In this document: positions 8,310-16,618 of the stretch, in pieces
Position numbering within the stretch: position 1 is the first letter of the stretch
Layout: every line of letters begins with the position of its first letter
DNA from: UBA6898 sp964463135
Lineage (GTDB): Bacteria > Nitrospirota > Thermodesulfovibrionia > Thermodesulfovibrionales > UBA6898
DNA: 64,000 nucleotides
Direction: 5' to 3'
NCBI GenBank assembly: GCA_964463135.1
Contig: CAYXBA010000011.1
Location: 1 to 64,000, forward strand
Translations under genes and position numbers: made by a program
Notes under the pieces: generated by a model
Databases searched by the model: none
The model's input: only the letters and a program-made list of their open reading frames with translations
What the model was told of the DNA's origin: nothing

Positions 8310-9422
8310 ATGAAGCGAGTCGGATTTGTGGGATGGCGCGGTATGGTGGGCTCGGTGCTGATGGGCCGCATGCTGGAAGAGAAGGATTTCGATCTGATTG
8401 AACCGGTCTTTTTTACGACCTCGAACGTGGGTGGTATCGGGCCGAAGATCGGCAGGGATGTGCCTGCCCTGAAGGACGCAAAGAGCATAGACGACCTGAA
8501 AACTATGGAGATCATTGTCTCCTGTCAGGGCGGTGATTATACGTCCGAGGTCTTCCCGAAGCTCCGCGCTGCGGGCTGGAACGGTATCTGGATCGATGCA
8601 GCCTCCACGCTCCGTATGGAAAAGGATGCGATTATCATTCTTGATCCGGTGAATATGAACGTCATTCAGGACGGGATGGCAAAGGGCATAAAGAACTTTA
8701 TCGGCGGCAACTGCACGGTATCTTTGATGCTTTTGGCTGTCGGCGGGCTGTATAAAGCAGGGCTGGTCGAATGGATGAGCGCCATGACGTACCAGGCTGC
8801 ATCAGGTGCAGGAGCGAACAATATGCGCGAGCTGCTGAAGCAGATGGGAGAAGCTCACAGGGCTGCACGGGTCCTGCTCGACGATCCGGCATCTGCCATC
8901 CTTGACATTGACCGTGAGGTCGCCGGCACGCTGCGGGACAAGAATTTTCCGACTGCGCACTTCGGTGTGCCACTGGCAGGCAGTCTCATCCCCTGGATAG
9001 ATAAGCAGCTTGAGAACGGCCAGAGTAAAGAAGAGTGGAAGGGCCAGGCAGAGACGAACAAGATCCTTGGCCGCGAAGATAACCCGATACCGATCGACGG
9101 ACTTTGCGTGCGCATTGGTGCAATGCGCTGCCACAGCCAGGCGCTCACCATCAAGCTCACAAAAGACGTGCCGCTGGATGAGATCAATGACATGATTGCC
9201 AAGCATAACGACTGGGTAAAACTGATACCGAACCAGCGTGATGTGACCATGCGCGAACTTACGCCTGCTGCGATCACCGGAACGCTCAGTGTCCCGGTCG
9301 GCCGTCTGCGCAAGATGAATATGGGCCCTCAGTTCCTTGCTGCTTTTACCTGCGGAGACCAGCTGCTTTGGGGAGCGGCGGAGCCTTTGCGGCGGATGCT
9401 GCGTATCGTTGTTGAGAAATAA
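8310..9422 (+). CDS. asd: aspartate-semialdehyde dehydrogenase (E. coli type)
   Basis: The enzyme reduces 4-aspartyl phosphate to aspartate semialdehyde with NADPH, in the lysine/diaminopimelate, methionine and threonine pathway. It has 370 residues. The N-terminal Rossmann motif is GFVGWRGMVGS (5-15), the active-site Cys is C135 in GGNCTVSLM, and the AASGAGANNMREL block is also present. WRGMVGS and overall length place it in the proteobacterial-type subclass. A TATAAT box lies 33 bases upstream and a GGGAG ribosome binding site is present. It appears monocistronic. Confidence 0.95.
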   Translation: MKRVGFVGWRGMVGSVLMGRMLEEKDFDLIEPVFFTTSNVGGIGPKIGRDVPALKDAKSIDDLKTMEIIVSCQGGDYTSEVFPKLRAAGWNGIWIDAASTLRMEKDAIIILDPVNMNVIQDGMAKGIKNFIGGNCTVSLMLLAVGGLYKAGLVEWMSAMTYQAASGAGANNMRELLKQMGEAHRAARVLLDDPASAILDIDREVAGTLRDKNFPTAHFGVPLAGSLIPWIDKQLENGQSKEEWKGQAETNKILGREDNPIPIDGLCVRIGAMRCHSQALTIKLTKDVPLDEINDMIAKHNDWVKLIPNQRDVTMRELTPAAITGTLSVPVGRLRKMNMGPQFLAAFTCGDQLLWGAAEPLRRMLRIVVEK

Positions 9423-9445
9423 TCCCACCTGAGATCATGAAAATT

Positions 9446-9526
9446 TCACCCTCCCTTAATCCCTCCCCTCAAGGGAGGGAAATATTCAATCCCTCGCCAC
9501 TTGGGGGAGAGTGTTGGGTGAGGGGT
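9446..9526. repeat. C/G-rich interrupted inverted repeat
   Basis: Left arm CACCCTCCC...CCCTCCCCTCAAGGGAGGG and right arm GGGGGAGAG...GGGTGAGGGG form a long imperfect hairpin with an inner stem. Related elements lie at 45053-45144 and 47552-47593. It looks like a non-coding mobile palindrome (REP/MITE-like) downstream of asd. Confidence 0.6.
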
Positions 9527-9596
9527 ATTTTAGAGCTACTGACCATTCAACTAGAGGCCATCTTTAAAAAAACCTTTTTATTGCCTTGTTTCTTTT

Positions 9597-9666
9597 CGTC
9601 ATTCCCGTGCAAACGGGAATCCAGAGTTTTTAAGCTGTTCTGGATGCCCGCCTTCGCGGACATGAC
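9597..9666. repeat. REP-like double-hairpin element
   Basis: Two adjacent short hairpins, ATTCCCGTgcaaACGGGAAT and ATGCCCGCcttcGCGGACAT, are flanked by GTCAT and ATGAC ends. Elements of this GTCATTCCCG type are widespread REP sequences, moved in other genomes by TnpA-REP (RAYT) transposases. No such transposase is in this window. Confidence 0.75.
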
Positions 9667-9725
9667 AGCCTTTTCAGAAGAATCATTTTTGAGATGGCTT
9701 CTACCTAATGGAATTAGTGTAATGG

Positions 9726-11060
9726 ATGTTTGTGACCGACGTTGATCTGATCGTCAAAGCTGACTATGTCCTGACCATGGACCAGTCTCTTGCTGTTATC
9801 GAAAGAGGCGCGATAGCAGTAAAGGACAGGAAGATCGCTGCGATAGATACGGCTGCAGCGATCGCGCAGAAGTATTCCTCCTCAAAGATCATCGGAGGGG
9901 AGGGCAAGGTTGCCTTCCCCGGTCTGATAAATACCCATACCCACGCAGCCATGGTCTATTTCAGGGGCCTCGCAGATGATCTCCCGCTCAAGGTCTGGCT
10001 TGAGGAGCATATCTGGCCTGCAGAGGCAAAATGGCTCAGCCCTGCGTTTGTGGGCGATTCGGTGGAGCTTGCCTGTCTTGAGATGCTGAAGGCCGGGATC
10101 ACCGCCTATGCAGACATGTATTTCTTCGGCGATGCAGTGGCAGCGTCCACCAAAAAGCTCGGCATGCGTGCAATGGTCGGGTCAGGTGTTGTTGATTTCC
10201 CTACGGCAACCGGAAAGAATGCGGACGATTATCTGGCCAACGCGGATAATTTCATCAGGAAGTGGAAGGGTGACGATCTCATCATACCGTCCATTGCCGA
10301 TCATTCGGCGTATGCCTGCTCACCCGAGACCCTGAAGAAATCAAAGGCCCTTGCAGACAGGCATGACGTGATGCTCCAGATACACCTGTCAGAGACCAGG
10401 TGGGAGGTCAATGAAATGCTTTCCCGGTACGGCAGGCGGCCTGTAGCGCATCTGGATTCCCTGGGCCTTCTTGATGAGCGGCTGATCGCAGCCCACTGCA
10501 TCTGGCTTGATCCCGAAGAGATCGCCCTTCTGGCACGGTCAAAGACACGCGTTTCGCACTGCATAGAGAGCAACCTGAAACTTGCATCCGGTATTGCACC
10601 GGTCGTAGAGATGCTCAAGTCCGGCGTGCATGTCTCGCTTGGCACGGACGGCGCCGCAAGCAATAATAGCCTGAGTATCCTGAGTGAGATGTCGACTGCA
10701 GCAAAGGTGCATAAGGCAATATCCGGTGACCCGACAGCGCTGTCTGCAAAGCAGGCCATGCTCATGGCAACGCGTTATGGCGCCGAAGCCGTCGGACTCG
10801 GCAGCCTCTGCGGAAGTCTTGAGCAGGGTAAGGCTGCTGATATCGTGCTTGCCGACCTCAGGAGACCCCATCTGATACCGCTCTATGACATCTACTCCCA
10901 TATGGTCTATTCCATGCATGCTGCTGATATTGATACTGTGCTGGTTGGAGGACAGGTCCTGCTCGATCAGGGGAAGCTGACTGCTGCTGACGAGGCTGAG
11001 ATAATGGCAAAGGCAGTCGAGTGGTCCGGAAAAATAAAGGAAGTGCATTCCCATTCGTAA
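9726..11060 (+). CDS. mtaD: amidohydrolase, 5-methylthioadenosine/S-adenosylhomocysteine deaminase type
   Basis: A 444-residue metal-dependent TIM-barrel deaminase. Metal and catalytic motifs run in order: NTHTHAAM, QIHLSET, AHCIWL and SLGTDGAASNN. The family deaminates SAH, methylthioadenosine, adenosine or related compounds; in anaerobes it often feeds the SAM salvage route. Sequence alone cannot separate SAH deaminase from other cytosine-deaminase-like members. The start is uncertain: ATG 9726 has no clear ribosome binding site, and GTG 9732 is an alternative. The upstream 300 bases are repeats. The next gene starts 1 base after the stop. Confidence 0.88.
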   Translation: MFVTDVDLIVKADYVLTMDQSLAVIERGAIAVKDRKIAAIDTAAAIAQKYSSSKIIGGEGKVAFPGLINTHTHAAMVYFRGLADDLPLKVWLEEHIWPAEAKWLSPAFVGDSVELACLEMLKAGITAYADMYFFGDAVAASTKKLGMRAMVGSGVVDFPTATGKNADDYLANADNFIRKWKGDDLIIPSIADHSAYACSPETLKKSKALADRHDVMLQIHLSETRWEVNEMLSRYGRRPVAHLDSLGLLDERLIAAHCIWLDPEEIALLARSKTRVSHCIESNLKLASGIAPVVEMLKSGVHVSLGTDGAASNNSLSILSEMSTAAKVHKAISGDPTALSAKQAMLMATRYGAEAVGLGSLCGSLEQGKAADIVLADLRRPHLIPLYDIYSHMVYSMHAADIDTVLVGGQVLLDQGKLTAADEAEIMAKAVEWSGKIKEVHSHS

Positions 11061-11061
11061 T

Positions 11062-11523
11062 TTGTCCTTCAGATTGATGGTCTTCTGTTGCTCTCTCCTG
11101 ATTCTTGTTTCCTCAACAGCGCTTGCACATCCGGGAAAGACCGATCACCAGGACGGACACAAATGCCTCAAGAACTGTGAGGATTGGGACCTGTATTATG
11201 ATGAATATCACCTTCACGATCAGGACAGAAATGCCATACGTTCGGATGGCAGGAGGAAACCGGTGAAGGAGCCGGCAGCTGCAAGAGGATCTGTGCCTCA
11301 ACCCTTAGTCCAGGAACCTGCACCAGCCCAGATCCCACCATCCCCTCAGCCTCAGGCCAACCTAGTCCTGAAAAAATCGCCGAGGAAGATTGTTGATCAG
11401 GGATACAGCATACCGGTTGAGGCAGGGTTCGTTCTTACGTTGTATGACGTCATGCTGCTGGCTGTTGCAGGGCTGCTGCTTCTGGCAATGCTTGTGCTGA
11501 GGAGAAAAAAAGAGCGAGATTAA
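11062..11523 (+). CDS. YHYH-type secreted/membrane-anchored protein
   Basis: A 153-residue envelope protein. A signal peptide (to about residue 22, ...STALA) precedes a His/Cys-rich module HPGKTDHQDGHKC...YHLHD (about 23-53), which resembles the short YHYH domains thought to bind metal. A Pro/Gln-rich linker follows (about 65-100), then a C-terminal transmembrane helix (about 125-147) ending in RRKKE. It starts at TTG 11062, 1 base after the deaminase stop; ATG 11077 is the alternative. Function unknown; operon position suggests co-expression with the deaminase, not a shared pathway. Confidence 0.7.
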   Translation: MSFRLMVFCCSLLILVSSTALAHPGKTDHQDGHKCLKNCEDWDLYYDEYHLHDQDRNAIRSDGRRKPVKEPAAARGSVPQPLVQEPAPAQIPPSPQPQANLVLKKSPRKIVDQGYSIPVEAGFVLTLYDVMLLAVAGLLLLAMLVLRRKKERD

Positions 11524-11573
11524 CGCTTCTTACTCAGGGCCAACGCAGTTAGCGTTTGAATGCGACCTTGGAA

Positions 11574-12164
11574 TCAGAGTTCCCGTCGCCCCTCAAGCGC
11601 CTTACCGAGCGTAACTTCATCTGCAAATTCTATGTCGCTTCCCATCGGCAGGCCGTATGCGATGCGGGTAACTTTGACATTGAGCGGGCTGAGTACCTCC
11701 TTGATATACTGCGCCGTGATCTCACCCCGCGTGTTCGGATTTGTGGCAACAATAACTTCCTGCACCGGATTGTTCTTCACCCGTTCGACAAGCTCTTTGA
11801 TCTTCAGCTTCTCTGGTGTGATGCCGTCTATGGGAGAGAGTGCGCCGAGGAGCACATGATACAGGCAGCGGAATGCCTTTGACCTCTCGATCACCAGGAT
11901 GTTACTCGGTTCTTCGACCACAACGATCCTGCTGGTGTCACGTGACTCATCGCTGCAGACCTCGCAGAGATCGCGGTCAGTTATGTTAAAGCATTGGCTG
12001 CAGAACCGGGCTGTCTGCTTCACGGTCCGGATCGCCTCGGCAATGGACATGGCCTCTGACTCAGGCATCGAGAGAATAAAAAAGGCGAGCCTCTGGGCAG
12101 ACTTCCTGCCGATGCCCGGCAGCCGGGTCAGTTCATTGATCAGATTTTCGATTATTCCGTGCAT
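11574..12164 (-). CDS. recR: recombination mediator RecR
   Basis: RecR loads RecA at gaps with RecO/RecF. 196 residues from ATG 12164 (a TTG two codons upstream is possible). Order: N-terminal helix-hairpin-helix (LTRLPGIGRKSAQRLAF), four-Cys zinc finger (CSQC...CEVC), then the Toprim domain (VVVEEPSN...ATNPNTRGE). Length matches E. coli RecR (about 200). It follows dnaX-ybaB on the same strand, the usual bacterial order, but is separated from ybaB by a heptad-repeat palindrome. Confidence 0.95.
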   Translation of the reverse strand: MHGIIENLINELTRLPGIGRKSAQRLAFFILSMPESEAMSIAEAIRTVKQTARFCSQCFNITDRDLCEVCSDESRDTSRIVVVEEPSNILVIERSKAFRCLYHVLLGALSPIDGITPEKLKIKELVERVKNNPVQEVIVATNPNTRGEITAQYIKEVLSPLNVKVTRIAYGLPMGSDIEFADEVTLGKALEGRREL

Positions 12165-12177
12165 GGTCAATAATAAT

Positions 12178-12271
12178 GTTCATCGTTCGAAGTTCGATGT
12201 TCAAGGTTTAGATACCTGCTCTATTGTTCCTGCAAGTTGTAACTTCCAACTTTGAACTTAGAACATTGAAC
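12178..12271. repeat. palindrome built of 7-nt units (GTTCRAN type)
   Basis: The left arm, read on the plus strand, is five successive 7-base units beginning GTTC/GTTT (GTTCATC at 12178, GTTCGAA at 12185, and so on). The right arm, read on the minus strand from 12271, is again five 7-base units beginning GTT (GTTCAAT, GTTCTAA, GTTCAAA). The arms face each other over about 24 bases and can pair imperfectly. It fills the ybaB-recR spacer. Confidence 0.8.
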
Positions 12272-12278
12272 GGTCTTC

Positions 12279-12620
12279 CTATTTGCCGAACATCCCGCCG
12301 AGGTTGCCCATGCCCGGAACGTTGAGTCCGCCCGTGAGTTTTGACATGTCACTGTTCACCAATTCCTGGGCCCTGCGTATGGCCTCATTTGAAGCAGCAA
12401 GAATGAGGTCCTGAAGCATCTCGACATCATCAGGATTTACCACATCCTTCTCGATCCTGATCGAGACAAGTTCGCCTGCGCCGCTTGCAACCACGGTAAC
12501 CATGCCGCCTCCGGCAGTCGCTTCCACGGTCTTCTTTTTTGCCTCTTCCTGGGCCTTCATCATCTCTTCCTGAAGCTTCTGCGCCTGACGCATCAGGTCT
12601 CCCAACATTTTTTTAGACAT
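12279..12620 (-). CDS. ybaB: YbaB/EbfC family nucleoid-associated protein
   Basis: A small dimeric DNA-binding protein of 113 residues. It has the family layout: N-terminal helix rich in Lys/Glu/Gln (MRQAQKLQEEMMKAQEEAKK), a beta core (VEATAGGGMVTVVASG), and a Gly/Met-rich tail (LNVPGMGNLGGMFGK). Its ATG overlaps the end of dnaX by 8 bases, with GGAGGA inside dnaX serving as ribosome binding site. Translational coupling and order are the common dnaX-ybaB-recR arrangement. Confidence 0.95.
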   Translation of the reverse strand: MSKKMLGDLMRQAQKLQEEMMKAQEEAKKKTVEATAGGGMVTVVASGAGELVSIRIEKDVVNPDDVEMLQDLILAASNEAIRRAQELVNSDMSKLTGGLNVPGMGNLGGMFGK

Positions 12621-14409
12621 CGATTCCTCCGTTCTTGTTGTTTGTCTGGGATTCTATGGGGATAACATCTATGATCCTGCCGTCAAAAAGCTCAAGCGCT
12701 TCCTTCACGATTGGCTCGTCAGATGCTTTCTTCTTTAGGTCCTTTTTCAGGACAACCTTTTTCTTCTGGGCTGAAAGAGTTATGCTGAGTTTTTTCCCAG
12801 CATGCTCTGACAATATCTTCTCAATATCCGCAAGGCTCTTTTTGATCGTGTCCAGAAAGAGTGCCTGGCCGCTCTGCAGGATGACCTGAAGGTGATCCCC
12901 TGTCAGTTCTACCGCTGCATGGGCAAGCTTTGATGCCAGGGGCGCATCGATCTCGTCGAGAACCTTCTGCCAGATGACGGATATATCACGGTTATTCTCC
13001 GGCCCTCTTTCAGGATCAGCAGTCTCGGGGAAGTCTGCAGGCGGCTCGTCACAAACTTCTTCTTCCCCGGCATCGGACAAGGGCGGCGACTCAATATCAT
13101 CTTCGATCAGATCAGAGGTTTCTGTTTCAGTTCCCGGCTTCTGGGCCGGTGCAGCAGGCGGCTCTGGTTTCTTCTCTTCAACTGCCAGCTGCTTCGGTGC
13201 GGTCTCAGGCAATGCCCTTATTGTTTCAGGCCTATTCCTTACGGGCTCGGCAATTGCGGCCTGCACGGGCAATCCCTTGCCCAGACTGTCAAGATTCCTG
13301 ATGATCTCCCTGACCGGTTTCAGACTGCTCAGGAAACTCGCGCGGATGAGAGCCATTTCGAGTGCTATTCTGGGCAGCGAGGAGTTCCTGACGTCTGCCT
13401 CAGCCTTCATCACCTCTGTCAGTATAAGCGTGAGCTGATCTTCTGAAGCGGCTGCGACCAATTCCCTGACTGCGCCAAGCTCTTCGCTGCTCAGCTCGAG
13501 CAGATCTCCCGGCTGCTTTACCACGCTGGCGACCAGCAGATCCCTGAAGAATTGGGCAAGCTCTTTGGCAAAGGCCCTGAAGTCAAAACCCTGCTCAGCC
13601 AGGCTGTCAATGATCTCTACGAGATCAGAGCGGTTGCCGGTGATGATGGCCATGGAAGCCTTTGCGAGCATGCCAAAGTCGGTCAGGCCGAGCAGGTCCT
13701 GCACCTGCGCCTCATCGATATCGTCGGAGAAGGATGCCACCTGGTCAAGGATCGTGAGAGAGTCCCTCATGCTGCCGTCCGCAGCCTTGGCCACAAGACC
13801 GAGCGCATGAGAGGAGATGCTTATCTTTTCGGCATCGGCAATATGCTGAAGCCGCGCCTTGATGACGCTTGTCGCTATCCTCCGGAACGGCATATGCTGG
13901 CAGCGCGAAAGGACCGTTGCCGGGATCTTCTTCATCTCTGTCGTGGCAAGGACAAAAATAACATGCGGCGGCGGTTCTTCCAGGGTCTTCAGGAGCGCAT
14001 TAAAAGCAGAGCCCGAGAGCATATGGACTTCATCGATGATATAGACCTTATATTTGCCGCCGGAGGGTGCGTATTTGACCCGTTCCCTGAGGTCCCTGAC
14101 ATCGTCTACGCTGTTGTTGGATGCGCCGTCGATCTCGAACACATCAACGGAAGAGCCTTCTGTTACAGCAGTGCAGGACTCACAGACGCCGCAGGGTGAG
14201 GCAGTCGGCCCCTCCTTGCAGTTCAGGGCCTTAGCGAGGATGCGGGCGGTCGTGGTCTTGCCGACGCCGCGCGGTCCGGAAAAGATATAGGCATGGGAGA
14301 TCTTCCCCTGCTCCAGTGCGTTTTTCAGCATGCGGGCAATAGGCTCCTGTCCTACGAGGTCATCGAAGGTCTTTGGCCGCCATTTTCGTGCTAAAACAAG
14401 ATAGCTCAT
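12613..14409 (-). CDS. dnaX: DNA polymerase III subunits gamma/tau
   Basis: Clamp-loader ATPase of 598 residues. Walker A GPRGVGKTT, a four-Cys zinc module (CKEGPTASPCGVCESC), the DEVHMLS Walker B region and the SRC arginine-finger motif lie in the first 180 residues. Oligomerisation domain III follows to about 365, then a Pro/Glu-rich linker and a C-terminal domain of about 110 residues, so it is tau-like in length. I see no strong A-AAA-AAG slippery site, so a separate gamma form by frameshift is not supported. The SRP RNA gene lies immediately upstream. Confidence 0.95.
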   Translation of the reverse strand: MSYLVLARKWRPKTFDDLVGQEPIARMLKNALEQGKISHAYIFSGPRGVGKTTTARILAKALNCKEGPTASPCGVCESCTAVTEGSSVDVFEIDGASNNSVDDVRDLRERVKYAPSGGKYKVYIIDEVHMLSGSAFNALLKTLEEPPPHVIFVLATTEMKKIPATVLSRCQHMPFRRIATSVIKARLQHIADAEKISISSHALGLVAKAADGSMRDSLTILDQVASFSDDIDEAQVQDLLGLTDFGMLAKASMAIITGNRSDLVEIIDSLAEQGFDFRAFAKELAQFFRDLLVASVVKQPGDLLELSSEELGAVRELVAAASEDQLTLILTEVMKAEADVRNSSLPRIALEMALIRASFLSSLKPVREIIRNLDSLGKGLPVQAAIAEPVRNRPETIRALPETAPKQLAVEEKKPEPPAAPAQKPGTETETSDLIEDDIESPPLSDAGEEEVCDEPPADFPETADPERGPENNRDISVIWQKVLDEIDAPLASKLAHAAVELTGDHLQVILQSGQALFLDTIKKSLADIEKILSEHAGKKLSITLSAQKKKVVLKKDLKKKASDEPIVKEALELFDGRIIDVIPIESQTNNKNGGIDV

Positions 14410-14419
14410 ATCAATGTCC

Positions 14420-14499
14420 GTGAATCGTAACTTGTGAATCGTGATTCGTAAGTGAAGGCAAAAGTCATAAGGGTTAACCGTTTACGTTTTACGAATTAC
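14420..14499. repeat. palindrome built of 7-nt units (GTRANTC type)
   Basis: The left arm on the plus strand is five 7-base units from 14420 (GTGAATC, GTAACTT, GTGAATC and so on). The right arm on the minus strand from 14499 is four 7-base units (GTAATTC, GTAAAAC, GTAAACG). It lies between the dnaX start and the SRP RNA gene and is built like the palindromes at 12178 and 24042, with different unit sequence. Confidence 0.8.
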
Positions 14500-14505
14500 G
14501 GTCTT

Positions 14506-14637
14506 TTTTCCTGCTCCATCCCGTGAACGGCTTGCTGCGGCACACAGGCAAAATGCTTATCGCTGCTTCCTTCCGGACCTGACGAGGTTCACACCTGACT
14601 GTTGCGCAGGGCCGCCCACGGGATGGAGCAGGAAAAA
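14506..14637 (-). ncRNA. ffs: signal recognition particle RNA (small bacterial 4.5S type)
   Basis: On the minus strand the sequence contains GTCAGGTCCGGAAGGAAG, the highly conserved SRP RNA apical domain that binds Ffh. The two ends (CCTGCTCCATCCCGTG and its complement) form a long terminal stem, giving a hairpin of about 130 bases. It lies just upstream of dnaX on the same strand, a frequent arrangement. Exact ends are estimated from the stem. Confidence 0.95.
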
Positions 14638-14749
14638 AGACCCAGGGCGATAAAAAATGTTTTGTATTTTAGCATAGATGTCTATTTTTAAGCATTGCCG
14701 TTCCGGTATTCTCAGCGACATGTGATATATTCATATCAGCAACGGAAAG

Positions 14750-16159
14750 ATGAAAATACCCGATTCAATCAAGAAATGGTTTACACAGGATTTGCCTGAA
14801 GACGGCCGGCTGTACCTGGTTGGCGGTACCGTGCGTGACCTGCTTATGAATGCTGTGCCAAAAGACGCTGACCTTGTCTGCAAGGATGCGAAGAAACTGG
14901 CAGCGAGCATTGCGCGACGTAAGAACGACGCACTGGTCATGATGGAAAAGAAGCCAGATGAGCCCTGTTACCGGGTGGTGGACAGGGAAGATCCCGGGAA
15001 TTTTCTCGATCTCTCAGAGATGTGGGGAGAGACGATCGAAGAGGATCTGGGCCGGAGAGATTTTACGATCAATGCCATGGCGATCAGGCTGCGCGATGAC
15101 AATGATGCCGGGGATCTCCTTGACCCTTTTGACGGTTCTGGAGATATTCGGCAAAAGATCGTCAGGATGGTCGCCAAAGAGGCGTTTGTCTCTGACCCCT
15201 TGAGGATACTTCGCGCCTTTCGTTTTGCCGCTGTGTTGGGTTTTGCTATTGAGGAACAGACGCTGAAGGCAATGCAGGCTAATGCACCGCTTCTGAAACA
15301 GGTATCAGTCGAGCGCATCATGGCAGAGCTGCAGGCGATCCTCCTGACCTCAAACAGCACTGCATGGTTCAGGCAGATGGATGAAATGGGTATCATTGAG
15401 ATCATTCTGCCCGAGATCCTGTTGATGAAGGGCTGCCAGCAGAACTGGTATCACCACAAGGATGTGTGGGAACATTCCCTGCTCGTTATGGAGCAGGTCG
15501 AAAAGATACTCTCCGATCTCTCTTGTTTTGGCGATGTGAGCGGCAGTATTCGAGAGCTTCTCGATGAGGAGAAAACGGCATTCCTGAAACTCGCAGGCCT
15601 GCTCCACGACATCGGAAAGCCCTCCACAGGCGGGCTAAAGCCCGGGACCTCCAGGATCATCTTTTACGGACATGACAAGGCCGGTGCAGAGATCATGAAG
15701 GCTGTGGCAGAGCGGCTGAAGCTCTCATGCCGCTCGCGGGATTTTCTTGTGGGCCTTGTTGCCGAGCATCTCCGGCCTCTGGCCCTTTCGTCGCCAAAGG
15801 CAACAACTGCTGCCCGCACGCGTTGGTTCCGCAAGATGAAAGATGATGCGGTGCCTGCCCTTATCCTTTCCATTGCCGATGTGATGAGCAGCCTCGGGCC
15901 AGAATCAGGGGACGATTACCGCGAGCATTTTGTTGCATGGGCAACGGAAAGCATTAAGGAATATTTTGGATCCATCAAGCCTGTATTGGAATCACCACTA
16001 TTGATAAACGGTGACGACCTGATAGCTCTCGGGATGAAACCCGGTATTGCCCTGGGCAATCTGCTTTACCGGCTGAGATTTGCGCAGGATATGGGCAGGA
16101 TCAGCTCACGCGAAGAGGCCCTGAAGCTTGCCGTCGATATGATCGCCAGGCAGGAGTAA
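14750..16159 (+). CDS. cca: CCA tRNA nucleotidyltransferase / poly(A) polymerase family with HD domain
   Basis: 469 residues. The class II nucleotidyltransferase head has LVGGTVRD (23-30) and the catalytic DAD (39-41), then RRDFTINAMA and the RILRAFRFA helical region. A C-terminal HD domain is present (LAGLLHDIGKPS, with an upstream H-H pair around WYHHKDVWEHS). This layout fits CCA-adding enzymes with phosphatase/phosphodiesterase activity; a poly(A) polymerase or A-adding enzyme is possible. A GGAAAG ribosome binding site precedes the ATG. The tRNA-Ser in this window does encode its own CCA. Confidence 0.88.
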   Translation: MKIPDSIKKWFTQDLPEDGRLYLVGGTVRDLLMNAVPKDADLVCKDAKKLAASIARRKNDALVMMEKKPDEPCYRVVDREDPGNFLDLSEMWGETIEEDLGRRDFTINAMAIRLRDDNDAGDLLDPFDGSGDIRQKIVRMVAKEAFVSDPLRILRAFRFAAVLGFAIEEQTLKAMQANAPLLKQVSVERIMAELQAILLTSNSTAWFRQMDEMGIIEIILPEILLMKGCQQNWYHHKDVWEHSLLVMEQVEKILSDLSCFGDVSGSIRELLDEEKTAFLKLAGLLHDIGKPSTGGLKPGTSRIIFYGHDKAGAEIMKAVAERLKLSCRSRDFLVGLVAEHLRPLALSSPKATTAARTRWFRKMKDDAVPALILSIADVMSSLGPESGDDYREHFVAWATESIKEYFGSIKPVLESPLLINGDDLIALGMKPGIALGNLLYRLRFAQDMGRISSREEALKLAVDMIARQE

Positions 16160-16179
16160 GTCAGGCTGTTGGCAGACGC

Positions 16180-16488
16180 CTATAAGCGACTCAGTGCAAT
16201 AGCTACGACGACAAAAGCACCTATACTTATGCCTAAGAAATATGGCAGGAATTGAATTAGTGCTTTGCTCCAATGTTTCTTTTGTAATAGTGGCATTATT
16301 TTTCCTATGCCTTCTGCGACAAAGTAAAATATTAATATTATCGGAATGATAATGAAGATATTCCTGATAATAGAAACATTTTGTGTAGCGAAGGTCAGGG
16401 CAATCGCTACCAAGGCAATAGTCCAACAAATTTCGACCACGTAGTAAGGCGAGCGATGATACACAAATAATGATTTCGGTAGTTTCAT
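16180..16488 (-). CDS. small hydrophobic membrane protein, unknown
   Basis: 102 residues with three likely transmembrane helices (about 17-36, 41-62 and 80-100) and a basic segment between helices 2 and 3. AT-rich compared with neighbours. No clear ribosome binding site and no recognised family. The hydrophobic pattern makes this frame more credible than the overlapping longer minus-strand frame from 16540. Confidence 0.5.
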   Translation of the reverse strand: MKLPKSLFVYHRSPYYVVEICWTIALVAIALTFATQNVSIIRNIFIIIPIILIFYFVAEGIGKIMPLLQKKHWSKALIQFLPYFLGISIGAFVVVAIALSRL

Positions 16489-16618
16489 TTAAGTTATCTC
16501 TAACACTGAAATTATGCCACCCGACCACCGAGCTTTGCAAAAAAGAGCGTATAGGCCAAAAGTGAAAATCAAAACGCGCTTATTGCGATTCTGATTGAGC
16601 AATTTGTTCTGCAAGGAT

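Noticed and set aside
9437..9745. 102-residue plus-strand open frame before the deaminase
   Set aside because: It translates the C/G-rich inverted repeat and the REP element, so it is repeat DNA rather than a gene.
12178..12271. CRISPR array or ordinary microsatellite as explanation of the heptad elements
   Set aside because: There are no repeat-spacer units of CRISPR length, and the arms are inverted relative to each other, which simple slippage does not produce.
12613..14409. Programmed frameshift in dnaX to make gamma
   Set aside because: The longest A run in the Lys-rich 3' part is too short for a good slippery heptamer and no supporting stem was evident.
16106..16540. 144-residue minus-strand frame overlapping the small membrane protein
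   Set aside because: The translation is irregular and Cys/His-scattered, while the overlapping 102-residue frame has three clean hydrophobic helices.
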